Below the pieces are notes generated by a model. The model was not told where the DNA came from and did no database searches. It saw only the letters and a program-made list of their open reading frames with translations. A program made the translations under genes and the position numbers. This document shows, piece after piece, positions 1-7,073 of a stretch of DNA of 64,000 bases. Location: NCBI GenBank assembly GCA_934502885.1, contig CAKSUT010000007.1:1-64000 (forward strand). The letters run 5' to 3'. Within the stretch, counting starts at the first letter, position 1. Each line of letters starts with the position of its first letter. This DNA comes from an uncultured Eubacteriales bacterium (lineage in GTDB: Bacteria; Bacillota; Clostridia; Oscillospirales; CAG-382).

Positions 1-150
1 AGGTGAAAAATCCGTGGCGCATGTCCCCGAATTTTTCGGAGTAAATTATATTCCGCCTGCGGCGGAAGCAACACCGAGGGCGAAACCGCAGAGCCGGGGG
101 TAATCATAAAACTCTCGTAAGACTCTCGCAAGGGGGAACTCCGCTCCCCC
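1..150. repeat. Direct repeat copy 1 (first of two, about 213 bp apart)
   Basis: The first 78 bases are identical to those starting at 214, and similarity continues with six substitutions up to a TAA shared by both copies. A GGGGG...CCCCC inverted repeat then follows in both (about 131-150 here). One frame reads to a peptide ending GGSNTEGETAEPGVIIKLS and stop, with the second copy ending GVVIKIS and stop. Most differences between copies fall at third codon positions in that frame. The window edge cuts the element, so more copies may lie to the left. It may be a decayed gene end or a dispersed repeat. Confidence 0.8.
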
Positions 151-169
151 TTACGCTATCCCCCTCGCA

Positions 170-210
170 GATTCGTTCGCTCGCGCCAAAAGCTCACGCT
201 TTTGCGAATC
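170..210. repeat. Nested inverted repeat between the two direct repeats
   Basis: The outer arms are GATTCG (170-175) and CGAATC (205-210). The inner perfect hairpin is CAAAAGC (187-193), loop TCAC, GCTTTTG (198-204). It lies in the spacer between the direct repeats. There is no T-tract, so it is not an obvious terminator. Its role is unknown. Confidence 0.6.
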
Positions 211-213
211 TAA

Positions 214-355
214 AGGTGAAAAATCCGTGGCGCATGTCCCCGAATTTTTCGGAGTAAATTATATTCCGCCTGCGGCGGAAGCAACACCGACGGAGAAACC
301 GCCGAGTCGGGGGTAGTCATAAAGATTTCGTAAAGGGGGAACTCCGCTCCCCATT
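214..355. repeat. Direct repeat copy 2
   Basis: This is the second copy of the element at 1-150. It ends in the hairpin GGGGA-ACTCCG-CTCCCC at about 338-353. The translated frame stops at the same homologous TAA as copy 1. The remaining sequence from 406 to 637 holds no gene I can support. It contains only short similar words (TTCGCACCAT twice, near 468 and 556) and a small GAAAAGCGAAGCTTTTC hairpin near 578. Confidence 0.8.
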
Positions 356-371
356 ATCGATAATACAGAAA

Positions 372-405
372 AAGAGCTCGACTTAGGTGCCGGGCTCTTC
401 TTTTG
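372..405. terminator. Probable bidirectional rho-independent terminator
   Basis: A nine-pair stem AAGAGCTCG (372-380) / CGGGCTCTT (391-399) has a 10-base loop. It is flanked by AAAAA on the left, which is a T-tract for leftward transcription, and CTTTTG on the right. It would end transcripts of the esterase gene, which stops at 664, and also any rightward transcript entering from the repeat region. Confidence 0.6.
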
Positions 406-637
406 CGCTGTATGTAATTGTCAATCGTCAACCGCCGAAGCTTTCCGTGTCGTCGCACCGCCTCAAAATTCGCACCATTCAACCACGCACAAACGTCATG
501 TAGGAAGCGGAGAGAAATGTGAGTGCGCAGCTTTCATTTTATCGCACACGCCCCAATTTCGCACCATACAATCATTGAAGAAAAGCGAAGCTTTTCCACG
601 CCATCTCCACTCTTCACTCTCCAAACTCCACTTTCTT

Positions 638-670
638 AATCGTCAATTGTCAATTGTCAATCGTCAATTC
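638..670. repeat. Tandem heptamer repeat (TTGTCAA / TCGTCAA)
   Basis: Four tandem copies of a 7-base unit alternating AATTGTC and AATCGTC run into the end of the neighbouring leftward gene. The TGA stop codon of that gene (664-666) lies inside the last unit. A related AATTGTCAATCGTCAA stretch occurs at about 416-431. The unit length is far too short for CRISPR. Confidence 0.7.
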
Positions 671-2859
671 TCTATTCCTTCCGCTCTGACGAACGTCACT
701 CTTTCGCGCGGATTATAAGAGTGGGTTCTGTTCTGAACGAAGGTAATCTTCTTGGGCGCGGTAATGCCGTTGTACATTGCCGTAACTCCGGACGGAGGGC
801 AAATATAGTCGCCGAGACCTGCTTCTATGTATATCGGACACTTAATGCGCTTTGCGAAATTTGCCGTGTCGAAGTAACCCATGGCGTCGGTATAATCGGG
901 TCTCCACCCTCTCATTCTGCCGATGTTTATGCCGCCGAGGTCGCACATCCACGGTATCGCAACGTCAAGTCTTGTGACATACTTATTCATAACGGCACCG
1001 ACCGCGATGCTCTGGAACGCTCCCTGACTTCCTCCGGCAAGCTCGACATCCGTTCCGTTCCAAAGAGGATTTGCCATTAGATATCTGAGAGCCTGCACGT
1101 CGCGAAGAACCATCTTCTTGAAATAAACCGTCTCGGGATTGCCGTTCTCGTCGGCACGGAAGCCGTAGGACGCAAGGTCGGTATTTCTGAGGTTGGTGTA
1201 GTATTCGTCGGTCTCGCCGTTGTTTATGCTGTGCGAGTTTACCGCAAAGACTATGTAGCCGTCCATACACGTAACTCCGGAGCTTGCGACTCCGTAGCCC
1301 ATAAAGGCAGCTCTTATCTTAAGGCTTCCCTTTTCCGCTCCGGCAGGGTAAGCGACATATCCCGAAACAGGGTCTGCATCGCCCATGTTTATTCTGACGT
1401 CGTATACCTCGAAGCCCTCCCTTGCGGTCTTAACCGGCGTCGAAGAGAGAACCTTGGGTTCAGCCTCCAGAAGTGCGTCGAACTGCTTTGCCCAGAAAGC
1501 GTCGAAGTCGGACGGCTCTTTTTCTCCGACGGCAATTTTTTCAATATCCGCACCGGCGCCGCCCTCGAAGACATCGACGCCCTCAAGAGGCGAACCTTTC
1601 TCGTCGCACGCCTTGACTATCACGTGAACGTAGCCGGCTGTATCGCACGAAGCTGTGAGCGTTATTTCGCCGCTCGAGCCGTCCGCCGTGCCGTTTGACT
1701 TTTTGCCGTCGTCGCCGGAAATGCTCCACGAGAACTTGGGGCAGAACACCGCCTCTCCGTCCGCAAAGAGTCCGACCGTGAAGGTCATTGTCTCTCCGTT
1801 TTTGTAGGATACGGCGTCCTTATCGGTATTTCCGACAAAGTATTTTGCCGACGCCGTTGTTTCGGTTATGCTTTTCACTGTAAATTCCTCCGTTTTTCTG
1901 TATTCTCCGTTAAATAACGTTTCGACCTGTGAGCCGCCGCTTTCGAGTATCTCCGAGAGCATTGAGACACAGGTTTCAAATCCTCTTTTGCTTCCCGACG
2001 CAAGCACAATACCGTTTCCGTCGGTGTAAACCGCACATTCGCAGGGTGCAAGAGACGAATCTACCGCAAGCCTTATCCTCGGTGCGCCGTCACGAGCACT
2101 CTCGCCCTCAACCTCGGGACTCTTCCCCGTTGCGTCGAGAACGGCACGCCTTATCTTTTCACCGTAAACCTCGCTGTCCTTCGCCGCACCGGCATCAATG
2201 ACGCACTCTCCGATATCGGTCCCCATCACCCGAACATTCGGGTAAACGTGGGTGTACGCATAATGCGTTCCCTTGGGCACACGCACCGCCTTGAATTCGC
2301 TGTCGAAATAATTCCCGATGAAATAGTCCACCGCGGCGGCGGTCGCCTTGCCCGTACCTCCGATTATCGCAAGTCTCGACGTCGAAAAATCTATCACAAA
2401 ATCCCTTGCCGCAAGCGTTTCGTAGTAAGAACGGCTCTCGTCGCGGTTTGTCACGCCGACAAGAATCTCCTTGTCCTTTCTGACAATCCCGGCGCTTTCC
2501 TTTTCAAAGTCTGTCGTAATCACGGGCTTTATCCCGGTAAGCTCTTCTATAGCCTTGCGGAGCTTCACCGCCGCTTTTACCGTGTCCTCGTCGGCGTCCT
2601 CGCCGCGCACTATCGTGTACGGACAGCTGTAGACATCGGCAATCGAGTCGGCTTTCTGCTCAATCATGACTATAGGCTCGCTCTCGGGCGGCTTTCCGTC
2701 CGCAGTTACGCCTGCAGTTTTGCTCTCCTCAATTACATTCTCCGACGCAGGAGCTTCTTTGCCGTCCTTTTCCGTCACGGCGTTCGTGCAGGCAGACAGC
2801 ACCGCCGTCGCCGCAAGCGCAAGGCACAAAAGCGCTCTTTTTCCGTCCTTTGTTATCAT
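664..2859 (-). CDS. Secreted lipoprotein acetyl xylan esterase-like (CE7 / AXE1 family)
   Basis: This 731-residue lipoprotein has a signal with lipobox LSAC (Cys24), so it is probably anchored outside the membrane. The C-terminal half, about 449-731, resembles the acetyl xylan esterase/cephalosporin-C deacetylase family: nucleophile in GGSQGA (Ser611), acid in GLGDY (Asp684), base in RTHSY (His713). The middle half carries two copies of an alpha/beta module, the first with KEILVGVTNRD, that is also present in the GH78 lipoprotein at 41827-46026. The start at 2859 was chosen because a good promoter overlaps the longer upstream frame, and GGAAC sits 9 bases before this ATG. The likely substrate is an acetylated plant polysaccharide or oligosaccharide; specificity is not readable. 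Confidence 0.85.
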   Translation of the reverse strand: MITKDGKRALLCLALAATAVLSACTNAVTEKDGKEAPASENVIEESKTAGVTADGKPPESEPIVMIEQKADSIADVYSCPYTIVRGEDADEDTVKAAVKLRKAIEELTGIKPVITTDFEKESAGIVRKDKEILVGVTNRDESRSYYETLAARDFVIDFSTSRLAIIGGTGKATAAAVDYFIGNYFDSEFKAVRVPKGTHYAYTHVYPNVRVMGTDIGECVIDAGAAKDSEVYGEKIRRAVLDATGKSPEVEGESARDGAPRIRLAVDSSLAPCECAVYTDGNGIVLASGSKRGFETCVSMLSEILESGGSQVETLFNGEYRKTEEFTVKSITETTASAKYFVGNTDKDAVSYKNGETMTFTVGLFADGEAVFCPKFSWSISGDDGKKSNGTADGSSGEITLTASCDTAGYVHVIVKACDEKGSPLEGVDVFEGGAGADIEKIAVGEKEPSDFDAFWAKQFDALLEAEPKVLSSTPVKTAREGFEVYDVRINMGDADPVSGYVAYPAGAEKGSLKIRAAFMGYGVASSGVTCMDGYIVFAVNSHSINNGETDEYYTNLRNTDLASYGFRADENGNPETVYFKKMVLRDVQALRYLMANPLWNGTDVELAGGSQGAFQSIAVGAVMNKYVTRLDVAIPWMCDLGGINIGRMRGWRPDYTDAMGYFDTANFAKRIKCPIYIEAGLGDYICPPSGVTAMYNGITAPKKITFVQNRTHSYNPRERVTFVRAEGIEN

Positions 2860-2912
2860 ACGGCAAATGTTCCTTCCCTTTTTATTTGTTTCAAAATTCC
2901 AATACACGCAGT

Positions 2913-2941
2913 ATTTTACCACAGCGGAAAATAAATGTCAA
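2913..2941 (-). promoter_or_regulatory. Sigma-A promoter for the esterase lipoprotein
   Basis: On the minus strand, TTGACA (2941-2936), 17 bases, TAAAAT (2918-2913). The start of transcription would be near 2905, which rules out the upstream start codon at 2922 and supports 2859. Confidence 0.75.
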
Positions 2942-3321
2942 GGCTTTTCGGAGCATTCAAGAATATTTGTGGGCGCAACGGAAGTTATAATTTCTTCTGC
3001 AAAAAAGACGTTTACGATAATCACGGTAATTTTTACGATAAGGCTACCTATGCTATCTTGAGTACACCATTTGAAACCAATCTCGGCAAGAAATACAGCA
3101 AATTCAAAGCAACGCTGTTTGTTAGGAAAGGCGCAGACCGGAAAGGAACCGACTATATCACGGTAATCGGCGACGGAAAAATTCTGTTTAAATCGGATGA
3201 AATGGACAAAACATCAAAGCCGATTGACATTGAAGTTGACGTTGCAAACATAAACGATTTCAAGATCTTGTTCATCAACACAGAATGTCTTCAGATTGCC
3301 AACGCAGGTTTCTATCAATAA
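2935..3321 (+). pseudogene. Remnant of an NPCBM-like domain protein (3' end only)
   Basis: The open frame encodes about 105 residues (from about 3008) that look like the C-terminal part of an NPCBM/NEW2-type carbohydrate-binding domain: VYDNHGNFYDKATY at the start and YITVIGDGKILFKSDEM in the core. There is no plausible ribosome binding site. The only ATG lies inside the -35 region of the divergent esterase promoter. The 5' end of the original gene is therefore missing and the esterase promoter region lies at the junction. AT content is higher than in the neighbours. A real terminator follows, so it looks like the decayed tail of a once functional secreted glycosidase or binding protein. Confidence 0.55.
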
Positions 3322-3353
3322 AATAAACCGGTGCGAATATAAAAGCGGCACGC

Positions 3354-3395
3354 AAAACAGTCACTCGGAGCATATTCGGGTGACTGTTTTCTGTC
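3354..3395 (+). terminator. Rho-independent terminator
   Basis: An 11-pair perfect stem AAAACAGTCAC (3354-3364) / GTGACTGTTTT (3380-3390) is followed by CTGTCC and a T-rich stretch. It lies just after the NPCBM-like remnant. Confidence 0.8.
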
Positions 3396-3495
3396 CTATT
3401 TCTGACAAAAAATGCCCTTTCACATATATACATTCTCTTTCGGGCATGATATAATGCACGCAGTCCGAAAAAAGTGCGGAATTTACAAATAATCG

Positions 3496-3524
3496 TTGAA
3501 GTTCGCGCACGTATACTGTATAAT
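3496..3524 (+). promoter_or_regulatory. Sigma-A promoter for the nucleotidyltransferase gene
   Basis: TTGAAG (3496-3501), 17 bases, TATAAT (3519-3524). It is placed 44 bases ahead of the ATG at 3568. Confidence 0.65.
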
Positions 3525-3567
3525 CGGATAAGAAGATCCCTTGCGGATTGCGAAAGGAAGTACTTAC

Positions 3568-4410
3568 ATGAAAGACACGACACTTTTGGTAATGGCGGCA
3601 GGCATGGGAAGCCGTTTCGGCGGTCTTAAGCAGATGGAGCCGTTCGGCAGAAACGGTGAGACCATTCTCGACTACTCGGTTTTCGACGCTCTCGACGCAG
3701 GTTTCAACAAGATAGTACTCGTTATAAAGAAGTCCATCGAGAAAGATTTCAGAGAACACGTCGGAAAGAGGCTCGAGGCGAAGGCTGACATCGAGTATGT
3801 GTTCCAAGAGCTTGACAAACTGCCGAAAGGATTCACCGTTCCCGAGGGAAGAACAAAGCCTTGGGGTACGGGACACGCCGTTCTCTGCGCAAAAGACGTC
3901 GTAAAAACTCCGTTTGCGGCGATAAACGCGGACGATTTCTACGGTGCAGGCTCTTATAAGCCGCTTCACGACTGCCTTGCTTCGGACGGCGGTATGTGCA
4001 TGGTCGGCTTCCGCCTCGGAAATACGCTCAGCGAAAACGGCACGGTCTCGAGAGGCGTGTGCGACATAGATCCCGCAACGGGACTTTTGAAGAGCGTCAC
4101 CGAAATGACCTCCCTCGACAAGAACAGCGGCATTCCGCTTGACACGACGGTCTCCATGAATATGTGGGGCTTCGGAGTCGATTTCTTTGACGTTCTCGAA
4201 GAAAAATTCGTAAAGTTCCTCGAAAACAACGACAATCCCCTCAAGGGTGAGTTTTACCTCCCGTTTGCGGTTGACGAGCTTATTCACGAGAAAAATCAGC
4301 CGGTAAAGGTATTCACCACGGAGGAAAAGTGGTACGGCGTAACCTACAAAGAGGACAAGGACGATATGCTTGCGGCGGTAAGAAAGCTTTCGGGAAGATA
4401 CGGCTTTTGA
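3568..4410 (+). CDS. Sugar-phosphate nucleotidyltransferase family protein
   Basis: A 280-residue NTP_transferase-fold protein. The N-terminal signature AAGMGSRFGGLKQ is the nucleotide-binding G-x-G-x-R...K loop, and NADDFYG supplies the metal-binding Asp pair typical of the GT-A-like fold. Members join a nucleoside triphosphate to a sugar phosphate, giving an NDP-sugar for envelope or storage glycans; which sugar and which nucleotide cannot be read here. The start is set by AGGAAG seven bases before ATG 3568. The next gene follows after 48 bases with its own ribosome binding site, so the two are probably co-transcribed. The protein is soluble and cytoplasmic, with no signal peptide. Confidence 0.85.
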   Translation: MKDTTLLVMAAGMGSRFGGLKQMEPFGRNGETILDYSVFDALDAGFNKIVLVIKKSIEKDFREHVGKRLEAKADIEYVFQELDKLPKGFTVPEGRTKPWGTGHAVLCAKDVVKTPFAAINADDFYGAGSYKPLHDCLASDGGMCMVGFRLGNTLSENGTVSRGVCDIDPATGLLKSVTEMTSLDKNSGIPLDTTVSMNMWGFGVDFFDVLEEKFVKFLENNDNPLKGEFYLPFAVDELIHEKNQPVKVFTTEEKWYGVTYKEDKDDMLAAVRKLSGRYGF

Positions 4411-4458
4411 TTTCCGACGGAGTACATAAGGAAGTGTAAACGAAAAGGAGCGAAAAGC

Positions 4459-5295
4459 ATGGACGCATTGCAGATAGGAACGACACCTGCCGAAATAATC
4501 TACGGTGCGATGTGGATATTCCTCATATACGGCTTTCTCGGCTGGTGCGCGGAGGTTGTGTTCGCCGCCGTGTGTCTCGGAAAATTCGTGAACCGAGGCT
4601 TTCTTTGCGGTCCGATATGTCCGATTTACGGCTTCGGCGTTCTGATTGTCGGCACGCTTCTCACTCCCGTTGCGGATAACGCTCTCCTGCTTTTCGTCTG
4701 TTCGGTGCTTCTGACGTCGGCTCTCGAATTTATCACCGGCTGGGTGCTTGAGCGGATGTTCAACGAAAAGTGGTGGGACTACTCCGACGACAAATTCAAC
4801 CTGAAAGGCTACATCTGCCTTAAATTTTCGCTTATGTGGGGCGTTGCGTGCGTTATCGTAATGAAGACGATATACCCCATGACGCTCACGCTCATACATC
4901 ATTTTCCTCTTGCTCTCGGCAGCACTCTCATGTGCATATGCCTTGTGCTTCTTGTTTCCGACCTCACGATAACGCTTGTTGCAAGTCTCGGTTTTTCCGG
5001 AAGAATGAAGAGGCTTGCGGAGGTCGAGGCGGCGCTCAAAAAAATCTCCGGCGAAATCGGAGAAGAGCTTTTCGGCGGTGTCAAGGCAGTCAAGGCGGTG
5101 TCCGAAAAGCACGGCACGCAGCTTGACGAGCTTAGCGAGAACAGGCGCAAGCTTCTTCTCAAATACAAGTCGCTTCTCACAAAGTACAAACTTGTCGATT
5201 ACCGTCTTTCGAGAGCGTTCCCGAAACTCGGCGACAAGGTATACGGAGAGTGGCTTGAGAAGTTGAAGAAATTCAAGGACATGGTAAACCGATAA
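4459..5295 (+). CDS. CmpB-like putative ABC-transporter permease family membrane protein
   Basis: This 278-residue protein has about five hydrophobic segments in its first 160 residues, then a charged, Lys/Glu-rich cytoplasmic tail that looks helical. The N-terminal stretch with FLIYGFLGWCAEV, GPICPIYGFG and FITGWVLERMF matches what I recall of the clostridial family labelled putative ABC transporter permease (CmpB type, PF06541). No ATPase partner lies next to it, so transport is only a label. It shares a transcript with the nucleotidyltransferase upstream and ends at a strong terminator. Confidence 0.75.
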   Translation: MDALQIGTTPAEIIYGAMWIFLIYGFLGWCAEVVFAAVCLGKFVNRGFLCGPICPIYGFGVLIVGTLLTPVADNALLLFVCSVLLTSALEFITGWVLERMFNEKWWDYSDDKFNLKGYICLKFSLMWGVACVIVMKTIYPMTLTLIHHFPLALGSTLMCICLVLLVSDLTITLVASLGFSGRMKRLAEVEAALKKISGEIGEELFGGVKAVKAVSEKHGTQLDELSENRRKLLLKYKSLLTKYKLVDYRLSRAFPKLGDKVYGEWLEKLKKFKDMVNR

Positions 5296-5303
5296 AGCGA
5301 AAA

Positions 5304-5334
5304 AGGGCGTTCATGGCGAGCGCCCTCTTTTTTC
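5304..5334. terminator. Bidirectional terminator between convergent genes
   Basis: A stem AGGGCG / CGCCCT (5304-5309 / 5320-5325) has CTTTTTT on the right and AAAAA on the left. It serves the CmpB-like gene from the left and the microprotein gene from the right. The stretch 5335-5436 holds a second small hairpin (TCCGCA-CTTC-TGCGGA) and nothing else I can call. Confidence 0.75.
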
Positions 5335-5436
5335 TGTCCGCAGAAGTGCGGAAACTCCTTAACTGCGTCGGAGCACCGCAGGTCTTCGGACTTTTGGAAA
5401 TGCGTAGTTTGCGTTTTTGCGCGGTTAAGTGTAGTC

Positions 5437-5529
5437 TCAGCCGTTGCAGAAGCAGCAGAGTATGATAACGGCGATGAGGATAATGATCCAAAGGTTATCG
5501 TCCGTGAAAGTGTTACCTAAGCAAGCCAC
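5437..5529 (-). CDS. 30-residue hydrophobic, cysteine-ended microprotein
   Basis: Starting at GTG 5529, the frame reads MACLGNTFTDDNLW, then a run of Ile/Leu/Val (about residues 15-24), then LCCFCNG and stop. A strong AGGAGG lies 7 bases before the GTG and the frame ends just before a bidirectional terminator, so it behaves like a real gene despite its size. It has one predicted membrane segment, a short acidic N-terminus and a Cys-rich tip. Small proteins of this look are seen in sporulating Firmicutes, but I cannot name a family. Upstream is a 7-base inverted repeat CTACATA/TATGTAG (5579-5593). The rest of 5530-5718 has no gene I can support. Confidence 0.65.
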   Translation of the reverse strand: MACLGNTFTDDNLWIIILIAVIILCCFCNG

Positions 5530-5718
5530 CGAATTTCCTCCTCTCAAGTATCGCAGTGCAGTGCTTTGCGATGCTTTACTACATACTATGTAGAGGCGGC
5601 GTGCACCGTTACGGACAAGGCATGCGTTTTTTGCGCGGTTTTACGGAAAAGCTGCGATTATGTATTTTCACCGCCGTAAAAATTTCGGAAACATCTGCCT
5701 TATTTATGAGAAAAAGTG

Positions 5719-5747
5719 TTGACAAAACGCAAAGTTTGCTTTATAAT
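5719..5747 (+). promoter_or_regulatory. Consensus sigma-A promoter for the Lrp-family gene
   Basis: TTGACA (5719-5724), exactly 17 bases, TATAAT (5742-5747), both perfect hexamers. It drives the Lrp regulator and probably smpB behind it. Confidence 0.85.
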
Positions 5748-5787
5748 TATGTAGACGAACGAAAATATTCTTTCGGAGGAATTTTTC

Positions 5788-6264
5788 ATGGACGAACTCG
5801 ATTACACAATTTTATCGTGTCTTAAGGACAACGCAAGGATGACCTCATCCGAGATAAGCAAGAAGATAAATCTCTCGGTCTCGGCGGTCATTGAGAGAAT
5901 AAAGAAACTCGAAACCTCGGGCATTATCGAAAAATACACCGTGACTCTCAACCAGAAAAAGCTCGGAAACGACCTTGTCGCGATAATGGAGGTAAGTCTC
6001 GAGCATCCGAAGTACTATGACGCTTTCGTTGACATGGTGTCGAAGAACCCCAACATACAGTCGTGCTACTACCTCACGGGAGAATTTGATTTTGTACTGA
6101 AGATAATTACCGACTCGACGGAGAGTCTGAATCAGATTCACCGCAGGATAAAAAGTCTAAAGGGCGTTCAGGCAACCGAAACGCACTTCGTCCTGAAGTC
6201 TCTGAAGTGCGATCCGTCGGTTATACCGACTCTTGATTACGATTACGGCGACTGCACCGACTGA
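5788..6264 (+). CDS. Lrp/AsnC family transcriptional regulator
   Basis: A 158-residue protein with an N-terminal winged helix-turn-helix (about 1-60: LDYTILSCLKDNARMTSSEIS, then INLSVSAVIERIKKLE as recognition helix) and a C-terminal RAM-type ligand-binding domain (about 65-145, including YYLTGEFDFVLKI). Lrp/AsnC proteins form octamers that sense amino acids and control amino-acid metabolism. Its target is unknown. It has a strong GGAGGA ribosome binding site and a perfect promoter. smpB follows after 41 bases with no terminator between, so they are likely co-transcribed. Confidence 0.92.
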   Translation: MDELDYTILSCLKDNARMTSSEISKKINLSVSAVIERIKKLETSGIIEKYTVTLNQKKLGNDLVAIMEVSLEHPKYYDAFVDMVSKNPNIQSCYYLTGEFDFVLKIITDSTESLNQIHRRIKSLKGVQATETHFVLKSLKCDPSVIPTLDYDYGDCTD

Positions 6265-6305
6265 AATATGTCAATAATGTCTGTACACTGAAAGGAGCAA
6301 TGCCG

Positions 6306-6776
6306 GTGGAAAACAAGAACAAGGCGGAAATAAAGATTGCCGCACAGAACAAGAAAGCGTATCATGATTACTTTATCGAGGACACCTACGAAGCCGGTAT
6401 CGAGCTTTGCGGAACCGAGGTAAAGAGCATACGCTTGGGTCAGGTCAACATGAAGGACTCTTACTGCAAGGTAATAGGCGGTGAGATGTTTGCCATGGGA
6501 ATACACATAAGCCCCTACGAAAAGGGTAACATATTCAACAGAGAGCCGTTGAAGGTAAGACGTCTTCTCCTTCACAAGAGAGAGATTATGAAGCTTTTCG
6601 GTCTTGTGGGAACTCAGGGGTACACTCTCGTGCCGCTTAAAATGTACTTCTCCGGCTCAAAGGTCAAGGTTGAAGTAGGACTTTGCAAGGGTAAAAAGCT
6701 TTACGACAAGCGTGAAACCGACGCAAAGAAGCAGGCGATGAGAGATATCGAAAGGTACTCGAGAGGAAAAGAATGA
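6306..6776 (+). CDS. smpB: SsrA-binding protein SmpB
   Basis: A 156-residue SmpB, the partner of tmRNA in rescuing stalled ribosomes. Diagnostic segments are AYHDYFIEDTYEAGIEL near the start, GTEVKSIRLGQVNMKDSY in the OB-fold core, and the basic tail KKLYDKRET...RDIERYSRG. AGGAG (6293-6297) sits 8 bases before GTG 6306 but only 2 bases before ATG 6300, so the GTG is the better start. The alternative start would add only two residues. No tmRNA gene was recognised downstream in this window. Confidence 0.95.
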   Translation: MENKNKAEIKIAAQNKKAYHDYFIEDTYEAGIELCGTEVKSIRLGQVNMKDSYCKVIGGEMFAMGIHISPYEKGNIFNREPLKVRRLLLHKREIMKLFGLVGTQGYTLVPLKMYFSGSKVKVEVGLCKGKKLYDKRETDAKKQAMRDIERYSRGKE

Positions 6777-6830
6777 TTTGCCGTTCGTCCTCAAATAGAT
6801 TAAGGCGTCGCAATTTAATACGTCAATGCA

Positions 6831-6865
6831 GAAAACTGTGGTACTCTCCGCAGTTTTTTGTTTTT
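6831..6865 (+). terminator. Rho-independent terminator after smpB
   Basis: Stem AAAACTG (6832-6838) / CAGTTTT (6851-6857), followed by TTGTTTTTG. The stretch 6866-6971 shows no gene. Confidence 0.75.
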
Positions 6866-6971
6866 GCGCCGTCTCGGAATCTGCGCCGTTCAAGATTAAA
6901 GCAAAGCGTCTTCGAGGATTTTCAGCATCGGTTTTCATCTCCAAAAAATTTTATTTTTTTTGAAAAACCTC

Positions 6972-7027
6972 TTGACAAACGAGGAAAAGTGTGGTATTAT
7001 ATAACCAACCTACAGGATAGGTGGTAT
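6972..7027 (+). promoter_or_regulatory. Promoter and candidate operator of the sulfur operon
   Basis: TTGACA (6972-6977), 17 bases, TATTAT (6995-7000). Immediately after the -10 box is an imperfect inverted repeat, ATAACCAACCTA (7001-7012), five bases, TAGGTGGTAT (7018-7027), placed over the transcription start. The operon it drives ends in an Rrf2-family regulator gene, so this is a good candidate for its binding site. The left arm carries two extra A's relative to the right arm, so symmetry is not perfect. Confidence 0.6.
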
Positions 7028-7073
7028 AAATCACGAACAAAAACCAATATACAGAAATGAAAGGAAGAAGCTT

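Noticed and set aside
638..670. Tandem repeats as a CRISPR array
   Set aside because: Units are 7 bases with no spacers and there are no cas genes in the window.
2859..2922. Longer N-terminus of the esterase lipoprotein starting at 2922
   Set aside because: That start lies on the -10 box of the promoter and upstream of the predicted transcription start; the lipoprotein signal begins at 2859.
3361..5112. A 583-codon open frame on the minus strand opposite the nucleotidyltransferase and CmpB-like genes
   Set aside because: It mirrors the codon pattern of two well supported genes on the other strand, has an Arg/His/Cys-rich composition without any domain, and crosses their intergenic region.
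6777..7056. Possible tmRNA gene downstream of smpB
   Set aside because: No tRNA-Ala-like ends, no tag-peptide reading frame ending in LAA; only a terminator and the next promoter are seen.
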